Assembly: GCA_947588005.1 (NCBI GenBank)
Contig: CANPYE010000009.1
Location: forward strand, 1 to 43,468
DNA from: an uncultured Lachnospiraceae bacterium
Lineage (GTDB): Bacteria > Bacillota > Clostridia > Lachnospirales > Lachnospiraceae
DNA length: 43,468 bases
Reading direction: 5' to 3'
Position 1 is the stretch's first letter; every line of letters starts with the position of its first letter. Shown here piece after piece: positions 1-6,305 of this stretch. Under the pieces are notes generated by a model. It saw only the letters and a program-made list of their open reading frames with translations. It was not told the DNA's origin and searched no databases. The position numbers were made by a program, and so were the translations under genes.

Positions 1-2
1 GG

Positions 3-392
3 AGGAATACGGGTGTTCCTCTGATAGTTAGTTCTATGAAGAATAATGGATCCGATCTGCCAATATTCAGGACGGATAAAGATAGAAGCTATTTTAGAGT
101 AATACTTCCAATTCATCCGATATTCCGGGATAAACAAAATCTACAGCAAGATATCACAAAGCAGAGAGAATCTGTACGCAGAAGCAGGAAAAAGATAAAA
201 AAACTAATTTTGGAAATCCTGGCGCAAAACGGGAATCTGTCAATGGGTGAAATAGCGGTTCAACTGGGATATGCCAGAATCAGTAATACGCTGCGGAGTG
301 TGATTAGGGAAATGATAAATGATGGAGAAGTAAAATTCCTATATCCAGATAAGCCGAATAGCAGGTTACAAAAAATATGTTTGGCTTCTTGA
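3..392 (+). CDS. C-terminal part of an AlbA_2/RecG-like ATP-binding transcriptional regulator (5' end outside window)
   Basis: The reading frame is open to the left edge (first whole codon at base 3), so the gene is cut off by the window; the internal ATG at 36 is unlikely to be the true start. The visible part contains FRTDKDRSYFRVILPIHP, which I recognise as the end of the ATPase-like half of AlbA_2/HATPase_c_4 'putative DNA-binding' proteins, where a similar TDxDRxYFxxxLPIHP segment is common. It is followed by a basic linker and a winged-helix-like tail (KKLILEILAQNGNLSMGEIA). The family is usually 400-500 residues and is annotated as a regulator or RecG-like helicase; the substrate is unknown. 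It is separated from galT by a tandem repeat and is probably not functionally linked to it. The family call rests on memory of the conserved motif, not on a search. Confidence 0.6.
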   Translation, partial: RNTGVPLIVSSMKNNGSDLPIFRTDKDRSYFRVILPIHPIFRDKQNLQQDITKQRESVRRSRKKIKKLILEILAQNGNLSMGEIAVQLGYARISNTLRSVIREMINDGEVKFLYPDKPNSRLQKICLAS

Positions 393-417
393 CTTGTTTG
401 ATTGTCAGAGTTGATAT
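389..417 (+). promoter_or_regulatory. possible promoter for galT
   Basis: TTGACT (389-394), a 17-base spacer, then TGATAT (412-417). The -35 fits well and the -10 moderately. It lies just after the stop of the upstream gene and before the tandem repeat and galT, so it is placed correctly, but the -10 box is imperfect. Confidence 0.35.
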
Positions 418-441
418 GATGGACATACGTTTCAGGTGAAC

Positions 442-528
442 ACAGAGTGTTTCCGGAAGGGAGGAACATAACAGAGTGTTTCCAGAACGGAGGAACATAA
501 CAGAATGTTTCCGGAACGGAGGAACATA
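442..528 (+). repeat. three tandem 29-bp repeats, each with a Shine-Dalgarno-like GGAGG
   Basis: Three head-to-tail copies at 442-470, 471-499 and 500-528 differ by only a few bases. Each copy holds GTTTCC followed by GGAGGAACATA. The array ends 15 bases before the galT start, and a fourth partial copy (ACAGGAGGAACA) supplies the probable galT ribosome binding site. The period is not a multiple of three. The array lies in the galT 5' leader and could change copy number by slippage. Confidence 0.9.
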
Positions 529-543
529 ACAGGAGGAACAGGT

Positions 544-2145
544 ATGGTATACGAAGCGATCGCGAAACTGGTACAGTATGGAATTGACGCGGGACTGATT
601 CAGGAGGTGGACCGCATCTATGCGGCGAACCGGATTCTGGAGCGGATGCAGATGGATGAATATGAGGAGCCGCAGGGGGAAGCGGGCAGCGGAACGGAAG
701 TCCGCGGCGGCAGCGCGGCCGGAGCGGGCAGTGCGGAACCGGCAGAGACCAAGCCGGCGGATTCGGCCGGACGTCCCTACTACGCGGATCTGGAGGCCGT
801 ATTATCCGAACTTCTGGACTACGCCGCCGAAACCGGCGTCTTGAAGGAGAACACCGTCACCTACCGCGACCTGTTTGACGCAAAGCTGATGAACTGTCTG
901 ATGCCGATGCCCCACGAGGTGGTGGACACCTTCTGGAACAAGTATGAGCATTCGCCGGAGGAAGCGACGGATTATTTCTATAAGCTGAGCCAAGATTCGG
1001 ATTATATCCGCCGCTACCGCGTCTGCAAAGATATGAAATGGGTGACGAAGACCAAATACGGCGATCTGGATATCACGGTGAACCTGTCCAAGCCGGAGAA
1101 GGATCCGAAGGCGATCGCCGCGGCCAAGCTGGCGAAGCAGAGCGGTTATCCCAAGTGCCTTCTGTGCATGGAGAATGTGGGCTACGCCGGGCGCGTCAAC
1201 CATCCGGCCCGCGACAACCACCGGATCATTCCGGTTACGATTAACGGAAGTCAGTGGGGATTTCAGTATTCGCCCTATGTTTATTACAATGAGCACTGTA
1301 TCGTCTTTAACGGTCAGCATGTGCCGATGAAGATCGAGAAAGCGGCGTTTCAGAAGCTGTTTGATTTTGTGAAGCTGTTCCCCCATTATTTCCTGGGCTC
1401 GAACGCGGATCTGCCCATCGTGGGCGGTTCGATCTTAAGCCACGACCATTTCCAGGGCGGGCATTATACGTTCGCGATGGCGAAGGCGCCCATGGAGCGG
1501 CTGTATACGAAGGCCGGCTATGAGGATGTGGAAGCCGGGATCGTATACTGGCCCCTGTCGGTGCTGCGTCTGCGCGCCGATGATTCGGACCGGCTGGTGG
1601 AGCTGGCGACGGAGATTTTGGCGGCGTGGCGGGTCTATTCGGACGAAGCGGCATTTGTCTTCGCGGAGACGGATGGGGAGCCGCATAATACGATCACGCC
1701 CATCGCCAGAAAGGCCGGCGGCAAATACGAGCTGGATCTGGTGCTGCGCAATAATATTACGACAGAGGAATTTCCGCTGGGCGTCTACCATCCGCACCAG
1801 AACCTGCATCACATCAAGAAAGAGAATATCGGGCTGATCGAGGTCATGGGACTGGCTGTGCTGCCCGCAAGGCTTAGGGACGAGCTGTCGCTTCTGGGCG
1901 AATATATCGTCGCCGGGAAGGACGTGGCTTCGGAGAAATCCATCGCCAAGCACGCGGACTGGGTGAAGGAATTCGCGCCGAAGTACGAGAAGATCACGGC
2001 TGAGAACGTGCAGGAGATTCTGCGGCATGAGGTGGGCCTGGTATTTGAGAAGGTTCTGGAAGACGCAGGCGTTTACAAATGCACCGCCGAGGGCCGGGAG
2101 GCGTTCGAACGGTTCCTGACGTCGGTGGGTTTTGTGCGGCACTGA
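544..2145 (+). CDS. galT: UDP-glucose--hexose-1-phosphate uridylyltransferase, class II (Firmicute type)
   Basis: Leloir-pathway enzyme: exchanges UMP between UDP-glucose and galactose-1-phosphate, giving UDP-galactose and glucose-1-phosphate in the cytoplasm. The 533-residue length and sequence match the class II GalT family. Visible features are a CLLC pair (about C205/C208), RVNHPARDNHRIIPV, and HDHFQGGH at about 300-307, the equivalent of the class I catalytic HPHxQ region. I prefer the ATG at 544 because AGGAGG (531-536) lies 7 bases upstream and the product begins MVYEAIAKLVQYG as usual; an in-frame ATG at 505 would add 13 residues encoded by the tandem repeat. No galK or galE is adjacent. 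UDP-galactose could feed the downstream polysaccharide operon, but that is inference. The gene ends at a strong terminator. Confidence 0.93.
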   Translation: MVYEAIAKLVQYGIDAGLIQEVDRIYAANRILERMQMDEYEEPQGEAGSGTEVRGGSAAGAGSAEPAETKPADSAGRPYYADLEAVLSELLDYAAETGVLKENTVTYRDLFDAKLMNCLMPMPHEVVDTFWNKYEHSPEEATDYFYKLSQDSDYIRRYRVCKDMKWVTKTKYGDLDITVNLSKPEKDPKAIAAAKLAKQSGYPKCLLCMENVGYAGRVNHPARDNHRIIPVTINGSQWGFQYSPYVYYNEHCIVFNGQHVPMKIEKAAFQKLFDFVKLFPHYFLGSNADLPIVGGSILSHDHFQGGHYTFAMAKAPMERLYTKAGYEDVEAGIVYWPLSVLRLRADDSDRLVELATEILAAWRVYSDEAAFVFAETDGEPHNTITPIARKAGGKYELDLVLRNNITTEEFPLGVYHPHQNLHHIKKENIGLIEVMGLAVLPARLRDELSLLGEYIVAGKDVASEKSIAKHADWVKEFAPKYEKITAENVQEILRHEVGLVFEKVLEDAGVYKCTAEGREAFERFLTSVGFVRH

Positions 2146-2213
2146 TATTGAGAATGCTTTAAAGTTTGCGCAAACTCAAAAAACAAAATAAGATTTTGCG
2201 GTACGTTACCAGG

Positions 2214-2248
2214 GGGCAGAGTCTTTTTCAGGCTCTGCCCATTTTTAT
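2214..2248 (+). terminator. Rho-independent terminator after galT
   Basis: GGGCAGAG (2214-2221) pairs with CTCTGCCC (2233-2240) across an 11-base loop and is followed by ATTTTTAT. It separates galT from the invertible segment. In the inverted state it would face a promoter pointing left. Confidence 0.85.
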
Positions 2249-2383
2249 ACCCTATTTTAAACGCATGCTATCCCTGCCAGGGAAAAGGAATCATAAAATA
2301 AGCCCCCGGATTTCCGGCGTCCGGCTGCTCAGGATAGGACTGTTTTTTGTAGGCAAGCGGGTTCGAAATATATTTTTCTCAAA

Positions 2384-2416
2384 AGAAAATGTCGTGGAGT
2401 TGTCCACTCTGCGGCA
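2384..2416 (+). repeat. left inverted repeat (recombination site) of the invertible promoter cassette
   Basis: A 33-base sequence matching the reverse complement of 3814-3846 at 31 of 33 positions, with a 21-base identical core (2390-2410 against 3820-3840). The core contains GTGGAGTTGTCCAC, two 5-base inverted arms around an asymmetric 4-base centre. That layout suits a tyrosine-recombinase crossover site whose asymmetric centre sets orientation. Confidence 0.9.
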
Positions 2417-2465
2417 GATAACGGGCGGCGTCTGTCCAATCCGGTTCAGCGTATCTTCTGCATTT

Positions 2466-3650
2466 TTACCACCCGACAGCCATCAGCGCCGACAGTTTCT
2501 GCATATTTCTGCGCTTCAGTTCCATCGTCGGATGCACATACCGGTTCAGCGTAATGTTCACGTTCGCATGCCCAAGTATTTCGCTTAAGCTCTTTACGTC
2601 AAACTCCATTTCCACGCACCGCGTCGCGAAGGTATGCCTGAGCGCATGAAAATTGACGTTTTCTAAGCCCGCTTTCTCCAGTACCTTCTTAAAATGCCGC
2701 TCCATGGTTCTCGGCTCCACGCAGGAGTCTGTCCGTCCGGTCAGAACATAGCCTCTCCGGTTTCCGCGATAGGCGGACAAAAGCATGGCAAGCTCTGCAG
2801 TCATCGGGATCTTTCTGACCGAACTGCGGCTCTTGGGCGGCGTGATGATGATTTTTGTCCTGCGTCCCGCTTCCGCCTTCCCTGTCCCGTCATCTTTTAT
2901 CTGAATCCGCTGCATCGCCTGATGCACATAAATCGTATGCTCGGAAAAGGAAATATCCTCCCATCGGAGGGCGCAGATTTCCCCCAGCCGTAATCCGGTA
3001 AACAGACAGATCAAAAGCCCTATATTCCGATCGTTAAGATTCCCGCGGAGATACCGATACAGTTTCCGGCCTTCTGCCTCTGTCAGAATCCGCATTTCCT
3101 TTGATTCTTTTTTTACGGTAATGGAAGATATGTTAAACGGCATAGCCGCGCCGCAGTCGGCGGCGTAACGGAACACTCTCCGCAGAACCGCCATGACATC
3201 CGAGACAGTCCTGGATGAAAGCCCGCTTTTCTTCTGTCCCCCGACGGAAAGCAGCCTGCTTACGAACAGTTCCACCGTCCCCCGGTTGAGCGTATACCAC
3301 TGCATATTGCCCAGCTCCGGAATGATATAGGTATTCAGCAGGTTCCAGTATTTTATATAGGAAGACTCCTTGATCTGCCACTTCAAACTGTCAAGCCATT
3401 TCTGCGCATACTCCCCAAGCGTAACGGCATTCTGCGCGCGTACATTCCGTATAGCCGCAGTCCGCGCGGCTTCCGCCGGCGGAGCCTGTGCATCTGCCGC
3501 CACGGCCGTCCCCGATATTTCGCGTGTTTCCAACGCTTCCAATCCGCAGGGAACAAGCACATACCGGCCTTCTTCCGACCGCTCAATCACATATAATTCC
3601 GCCCCATGGCCATCCGGATCAAGATAAACCATCTTTCTTTTTTCTGCCAT
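2466..3650 (-). CDS. tyrosine site-specific recombinase/invertase
   Basis: 394 residues from the ATG at 3650, chosen because AAGGAGG sits 8 bases upstream; a longer frame to 3713 lacks such a site. The first 70 residues are unusual (EKRKMVYLDPDGHGAELYVI) and lead into a SAM-like core-binding domain (about 78-175) and a catalytic domain (about 185-390). The full catalytic set is visible: R221 in TGLRLGE, K273, H335 and R338 in HALRHTFATR, H361 in LGHANV and nucleophile Y371 in NRYVHPT. The enzyme cuts and rejoins DNA through a phosphotyrosine. No excisionase, phage or conjugation genes are nearby and the gene sits between inverted repeats, so I infer it inverts its own segment rather than integrating an element. 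The N-terminal 70 residues may be a regulatory or arm-binding region. Confidence 0.92.
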   Translation of the reverse strand: MAEKRKMVYLDPDGHGAELYVIERSEEGRYVLVPCGLEALETREISGTAVAADAQAPPAEAARTAAIRNVRAQNAVTLGEYAQKWLDSLKWQIKESSYIKYWNLLNTYIIPELGNMQWYTLNRGTVELFVSRLLSVGGQKKSGLSSRTVSDVMAVLRRVFRYAADCGAAMPFNISSITVKKESKEMRILTEAEGRKLYRYLRGNLNDRNIGLLICLFTGLRLGEICALRWEDISFSEHTIYVHQAMQRIQIKDDGTGKAEAGRRTKIIITPPKSRSSVRKIPMTAELAMLLSAYRGNRRGYVLTGRTDSCVEPRTMERHFKKVLEKAGLENVNFHALRHTFATRCVEMEFDVKSLSEILGHANVNITLNRYVHPTMELKRRNMQKLSALMAVGW

Positions 3651-3695
3651 CGCATAGTCCTCCTTCTCTGAGCAGAGTTGTGCTGCGAATTTATG

Positions 3696-3701
3696 ATTAT
3701 A
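3696..3701 (-). promoter_or_regulatory. possible -10 box of the recombinase promoter
   Basis: ATTATA on the plus strand reads TATAAT on the minus strand, 45 bases upstream of the recombinase start. No good -35 lies at 17 bases; that position overlaps the first 19-base direct repeat, so activation or repression through the repeats is plausible. The promoter is divergent to the operon promoter at 3755-3783. Confidence 0.4.
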
Positions 3702-3715
3702 ACTATTTACCAATT

Positions 3716-3753
3716 ACTTATAGAGCAAATCCGTACTTATAGAGCAAATCCGT
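3716..3753 (+). repeat. two perfect 19-bp direct repeats between divergent promoters
   Basis: ACTTATAGAGCAAATCCGT occurs at 3716-3734 and again at 3735-3753 with no gap. The second copy ends one base before the -35 box at 3755, and the first overlaps the expected -35 of the minus-strand recombinase promoter. The repeats are positioned as binding sites for a regulator or as arm-type sites for the recombinase itself. Confidence 0.85.
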
Positions 3754-3754
3754 A

Positions 3755-3783
3755 TTGACAAATTCACCCCCCTTTTGTATAAT
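3755..3783 (+). promoter_or_regulatory. consensus sigma-A promoter driving the polysaccharide operon (inside the invertible segment)
   Basis: TTGACA (3755-3760), a 17-base spacer and TATAAT (3778-3783): both hexamers are perfect consensus with ideal spacing. It lies 31 bases inside the right inverted repeat and about 100 bases before the first operon gene at 3887. The transcript should start near 3790 and carry the right repeat in its 5' leader. Being inside the inverted repeats, its direction should depend on the state of the switch. Confidence 0.9.
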
Positions 3784-3813
3784 ACAGATGACATAGCAGC
3801 AGCTCTTTGACGA

Positions 3814-3846
3814 TGCCGTAGAGTGGACAACTCCACGACACTTTCT
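3814..3846 (-). repeat. right inverted repeat (recombination site) of the invertible promoter cassette
   Basis: Reverse-complement partner of 2384-2416 (31 of 33 bases, mismatches at 3819 and 3841). It lies between the operon promoter and its first gene. Transcribed left to right it contains GTGGA-CAAC-TCCAC, which could form a small hairpin in the leader RNA. Confidence 0.9.
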
Positions 3847-3886
3847 GCTAAATTATATACTATATTGCCACGGGAAAGGAGGGTAT

Positions 3887-4354
3887 ATGCCAGAATCGGT
3901 TCTGGAAAATACATCCAATTTTCTGCTCCATACGGAGATGACAGATGACGGCGCGGTGAGAGGCGCGGTCATCCGCGTATCCCGCGGCGCGGCGGTACCC
4001 TTTATTGGTCTTGACCAGGCCTTTCTTGTGATAAATGAATGGCTGGAGGAAGAAAACCCTCTTTCCGAGGACGCTGCCATGCGGACATTTATGGCCGGAC
4101 ACAGAAGAAAAAGCAGGTTTTCTGCTGACGCCGGCCGCGTGGGGACGACCGCCGGACGACGGGATGATTTCTTTGTCCGTGTCATCTTCCGGGAACACAA
4201 CAGCTGGCAGGGGGAAGTCCGCTGGAACGGCCAGCGGGCTTATTTTCGGAGCGCACTGGAGCTGTTATGTCTGCTCAATTCTGCTTTGGCTCCCGGCGCG
4301 GCGAAAGAGAAGGCTGCCGCCGGGGTGATTGGCTTACGGAACAGGCAATCTTAG
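3887..4354 (+). CDS. small protein of unknown function, first gene of the polysaccharide operon
   Basis: 155 residues, soluble-looking, no signal peptide or membrane segment. The start is set by AAGGAGG at 3876-3882, immediately before the ATG. I cannot assign a family. The second half has a compact segment (VRVIFREHNSWQGEVRWNGQ, then RAYFRSALELLCLLNSAL) that looks like one conserved small domain, and the middle has GLDQAFLVINEWLEEE. I have a weak recollection of similar short proteins beside recombinases in Lachnospiraceae, but cannot verify it. It sits directly downstream of the switch, the place occupied by antitermination factors (UpxY, LoaP) in other polysaccharide operons, yet it shows no NusG/KOW-like sequence. 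A regulatory role is possible only by position. Confidence 0.7.
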   Translation: MPESVLENTSNFLLHTEMTDDGAVRGAVIRVSRGAAVPFIGLDQAFLVINEWLEEENPLSEDAAMRTFMAGHRRKSRFSADAGRVGTTAGRRDDFFVRVIFREHNSWQGEVRWNGQRAYFRSALELLCLLNSALAPGAAKEKAAAGVIGLRNRQS

Positions 4355-4404
4355 CCGCGCAGGCTGACCAATAAGTATTACGACAGTACAAGAGGTGATA
4401 ACAT

Positions 4405-5097
4405 ATGGAATACCGCCGCAACCCGGTGAGCGGAAAGCGCTACGATATCAGTCAGCGACGCGACCATATGCAGGAGGTTTATTCAAAGAAAAGCCGGATT
4501 TATAAGATAACAAAGCGTTTTTTTGACATTACGCTGTCCTGTGCGGCGTTAATTGTCCTGTCTCCGCTTCTGGCGGCGACGTCAGCGGCGATTCTGCTGG
4601 ACGACGGCGGCCCGGTGATTTTCTCGCAGGACAGAGCCGGCAAGGATATGAAACCCTTCCGAATCTATAAGTTCCGCAGCATGTGCAGGGACGCTGATAA
4701 ACAGCTCCCGGAAATGCTCAAATACAACGAGCAGACCGGACATGCCTTTAAGATTAAAGACGACCCGCGCGTCACCCGCGTGGGCAGGTTCATCCGCCGC
4801 TGGTCCATCGACGAGCTGCCGCAGCTCGTGAACATCATAAAGGGGGACATGAGCATCGTCGGCCCCCGTCCGATCCTGCTCTTCCAGATGGAGGAGAGCA
4901 ACGACTACGAAAGGCAGCGCCTGGCGGTCCAGCCGGGCCTTACCTGTTACTGGCAGATCGGCGGCCGCTCCGATATCAAGTGGGACGAGTGGATAGAACT
5001 GGACCTGGATTACATCGAGGATATGAGCTTCTGGACGGATTTGGTGATGATAATAAAAACAATCCCCGACGTGGTTCGGGGGGGTGGGGCTGAGTGA
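4405..5097 (+). CDS. polyprenyl-phosphate phosphosugar transferase (bacterial sugar transferase), initiating enzyme
   Basis: Transfers a sugar-1-phosphate from a UDP-sugar to undecaprenyl phosphate, the first step of the repeat unit, at the inner face of the membrane. 230 residues match the small monotopic PGT class (PglC/WcaJ C-terminal-like). Visible parts are a basic N-terminus, one hydrophobic re-entrant segment (about 40-66), FRIYKFRSM (about 85-93), WSIDELPQLVNIIKGDMS and VGPRP (about 133-155), then GGRSDIKWDEWIELDLDYI. The sugar cannot be deduced. AGAGGTGAT just upstream serves as ribosome binding site. The stop overlaps the next gene's GTG. As the committed step, this gene is the natural target for control by the upstream switch. 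Confidence 0.93.
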   Translation: MEYRRNPVSGKRYDISQRRDHMQEVYSKKSRIYKITKRFFDITLSCAALIVLSPLLAATSAAILLDDGGPVIFSQDRAGKDMKPFRIYKFRSMCRDADKQLPEMLKYNEQTGHAFKIKDDPRVTRVGRFIRRWSIDELPQLVNIIKGDMSIVGPRPILLFQMEESNDYERQRLAVQPGLTCYWQIGGRSDIKWDEWIELDLDYIEDMSFWTDLVMIIKTIPDVVRGGGAE

Positions 5098-6305
5098 GTG
5101 GAATGAAGGAAGCGATTGAAATCATTGCCCGTAAGACCTTGATAGGAAGTTACTCTTGCTTAAGCTCTCTGAGGAGAAAATCAATTAGGAACAAGAGCAA
5201 GTCCATAGTTATTATTATGAGCGGTGTGCTTGGAGATTGTGTTGTTTTATTAGGAACTTTGCGTGAACTGATAAAAATGTATAGTCCGCAAAAAGGGTAC
5301 CAGATAACGATTGTTTGTTGTACTGGCATGCGCACGTTTTTAAGCGATAATTTGAGTGAGGAGATTCGGCTCATATCTTGTGATGTAAAAGGGGCAGATT
5401 GGCCGTCTGTTGCGGAATTCAAAAATATGGCAGCTTCATTGAGAAATATGTACTTTGATAAATGCATAGTACTGATGCTTCATGGATGGGCAGACTATCT
5501 TGCATTATGTGTAAATGCCGATCAGAAAATAAAGATGTGTTCGAAATATCAATATGATAATAAAGTCCTTATTTCAAAATTTGTTTGTGATCATATGTAC
5601 AATAATTTTTTGAAATATGAAAATGAACTGTTTCTTGCGAAAGCAGGAGCCCGATTGATACATAGTTTGAATCATACTGATTATTCTACCGAAAAAGAAA
5701 TGATTAAGTATCGACAAGGGGTGAATACACAATACAAAGACTATATCATTGTTGCGCCGATGGCGAGTTCATCCTGGCGCAATCTTTCGTCAGAGCAGAC
5801 AATTGCGATTACTGAATATATACTGGATAGAACAAATGCATATGTCTTAATTACAGGTGAGATTTCACATGCGGCATTTATTGAATCCATAATCGATTTC
5901 ATAAATAGTGAAAGAGTAGTGAATTATGCCGGAAAAACAAATCTGGAGGAATTTATTCAATTGATTAAGGGGTCAAAAATGGTGATAGGGTCCGATAGCG
6001 GACATATTCATTTAGCCGCGGCACTGGATATACCGTCTGTCTGCCTGCCGTGGAAAGGAGTAATGGGATTGTTTTTCCCGTATGATTATGACAAAAAAAG
6101 TGCGAATGACCCGATCTGTGCTTTTAGTGATATACCGTGCAAAAACTGTATGCATCATGGAAAGAAACCTGGCAATCGCAATCGTCAATGTACAAAAAGG
6201 ATTCGTAATGGTGAAAACGCCTTATGCGTAGAGACGATAGATTTAAAAAGAGTGTTCCAAAGTATTGACGATGTCTTAGTCAGGCTTGAAGGAGATTCTC
6301 AATAA
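5094..6305 (+). CDS. glycosyltransferase family 9 (heptosyltransferase-like)
   Basis: 403 residues. An N-terminal GVLGDCVVLLGTL loop matches the GT9 acceptor-domain start (GDxxxxxP type), and a C-terminal GSDSGHIHLAAAL (about 299-311) matches the nucleotide-sugar binding GSDSGxxHLAA signature of ADP-heptose:LPS heptosyltransferases. A Cys-rich tail (PCKNCMHHG, RQCTKR, LCVET) is often seen in this family. I infer transfer of a heptose or similar sugar onto the lipid-linked unit, because an HldE-type heptose enzyme lies four genes downstream. The GTG at 5094 overlaps the previous stop; an ATG at 5103 is an alternative. From here the sequence becomes clearly AT-rich compared with its flanks, suggesting acquisition by transfer. 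Confidence 0.85.
   Translation: MSGMKEAIEIIARKTLIGSYSCLSSLRRKSIRNKSKSIVIIMSGVLGDCVVLLGTLRELIKMYSPQKGYQITIVCCTGMRTFLSDNLSEEIRLISCDVKGADWPSVAEFKNMAASLRNMYFDKCIVLMLHGWADYLALCVNADQKIKMCSKYQYDNKVLISKFVCDHMYNNFLKYENELFLAKAGARLIHSLNHTDYSTEKEMIKYRQGVNTQYKDYIIVAPMASSSWRNLSSEQTIAITEYILDRTNAYVLITGEISHAAFIESIIDFINSERVVNYAGKTNLEEFIQLIKGSKMVIGSDSGHIHLAAALDIPSVCLPWKGVMGLFFPYDYDKKSANDPICAFSDIPCKNCMHHGKKPGNRNRQCTKRIRNGENALCVETIDLKRVFQSIDDVLVRLEGDSQ

Larger units (their letters stand above)
2146..2465. other. gene-free stretch between galT and the recombinase gene
   Basis: Holds a perfect 14-base palindrome AGTTTGCGCAAACT (2163-2176) of unknown role, the galT terminator (2214-2248), and the left recombination repeat (2384-2416). 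The remaining sequence (about 2250-2383) shows no convincing gene or promoter to me. Confidence 0.6.
2384..3846. mobile_element. putative self-inverting DNA segment (inverton) carrying its own tyrosine recombinase and an outward promoter
   Basis: The 1463-base segment is bounded by 33-base inverted repeats. It contains one tyrosine recombinase gene on the minus strand, two 19-base direct repeats, and a consensus sigma-A promoter pointing right through the right repeat into the polysaccharide operon. Recombination between inversely oriented sites would flip the whole segment. The promoter would then point left toward the galT terminator, and the recombinase gene would be turned to face the operon. 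As drawn, the switch is ON for the operon. Promoter inversion by tyrosine or serine recombinases is known for capsule and surface loci in Bacteroides and Clostridioides; inversion here is inferred from sequence architecture. Confidence 0.8.

Noticed and set aside
442-528. CRISPR array
   Set aside because: The 29-base repeats are directly abutting with no spacers and no cas genes are in the window.
2466-3650. Integrase of a prophage or integrative element
   Set aside because: No phage, conjugation, excisionase or tRNA attachment features are near; the gene is instead enclosed by inverted repeats with an outward promoter.
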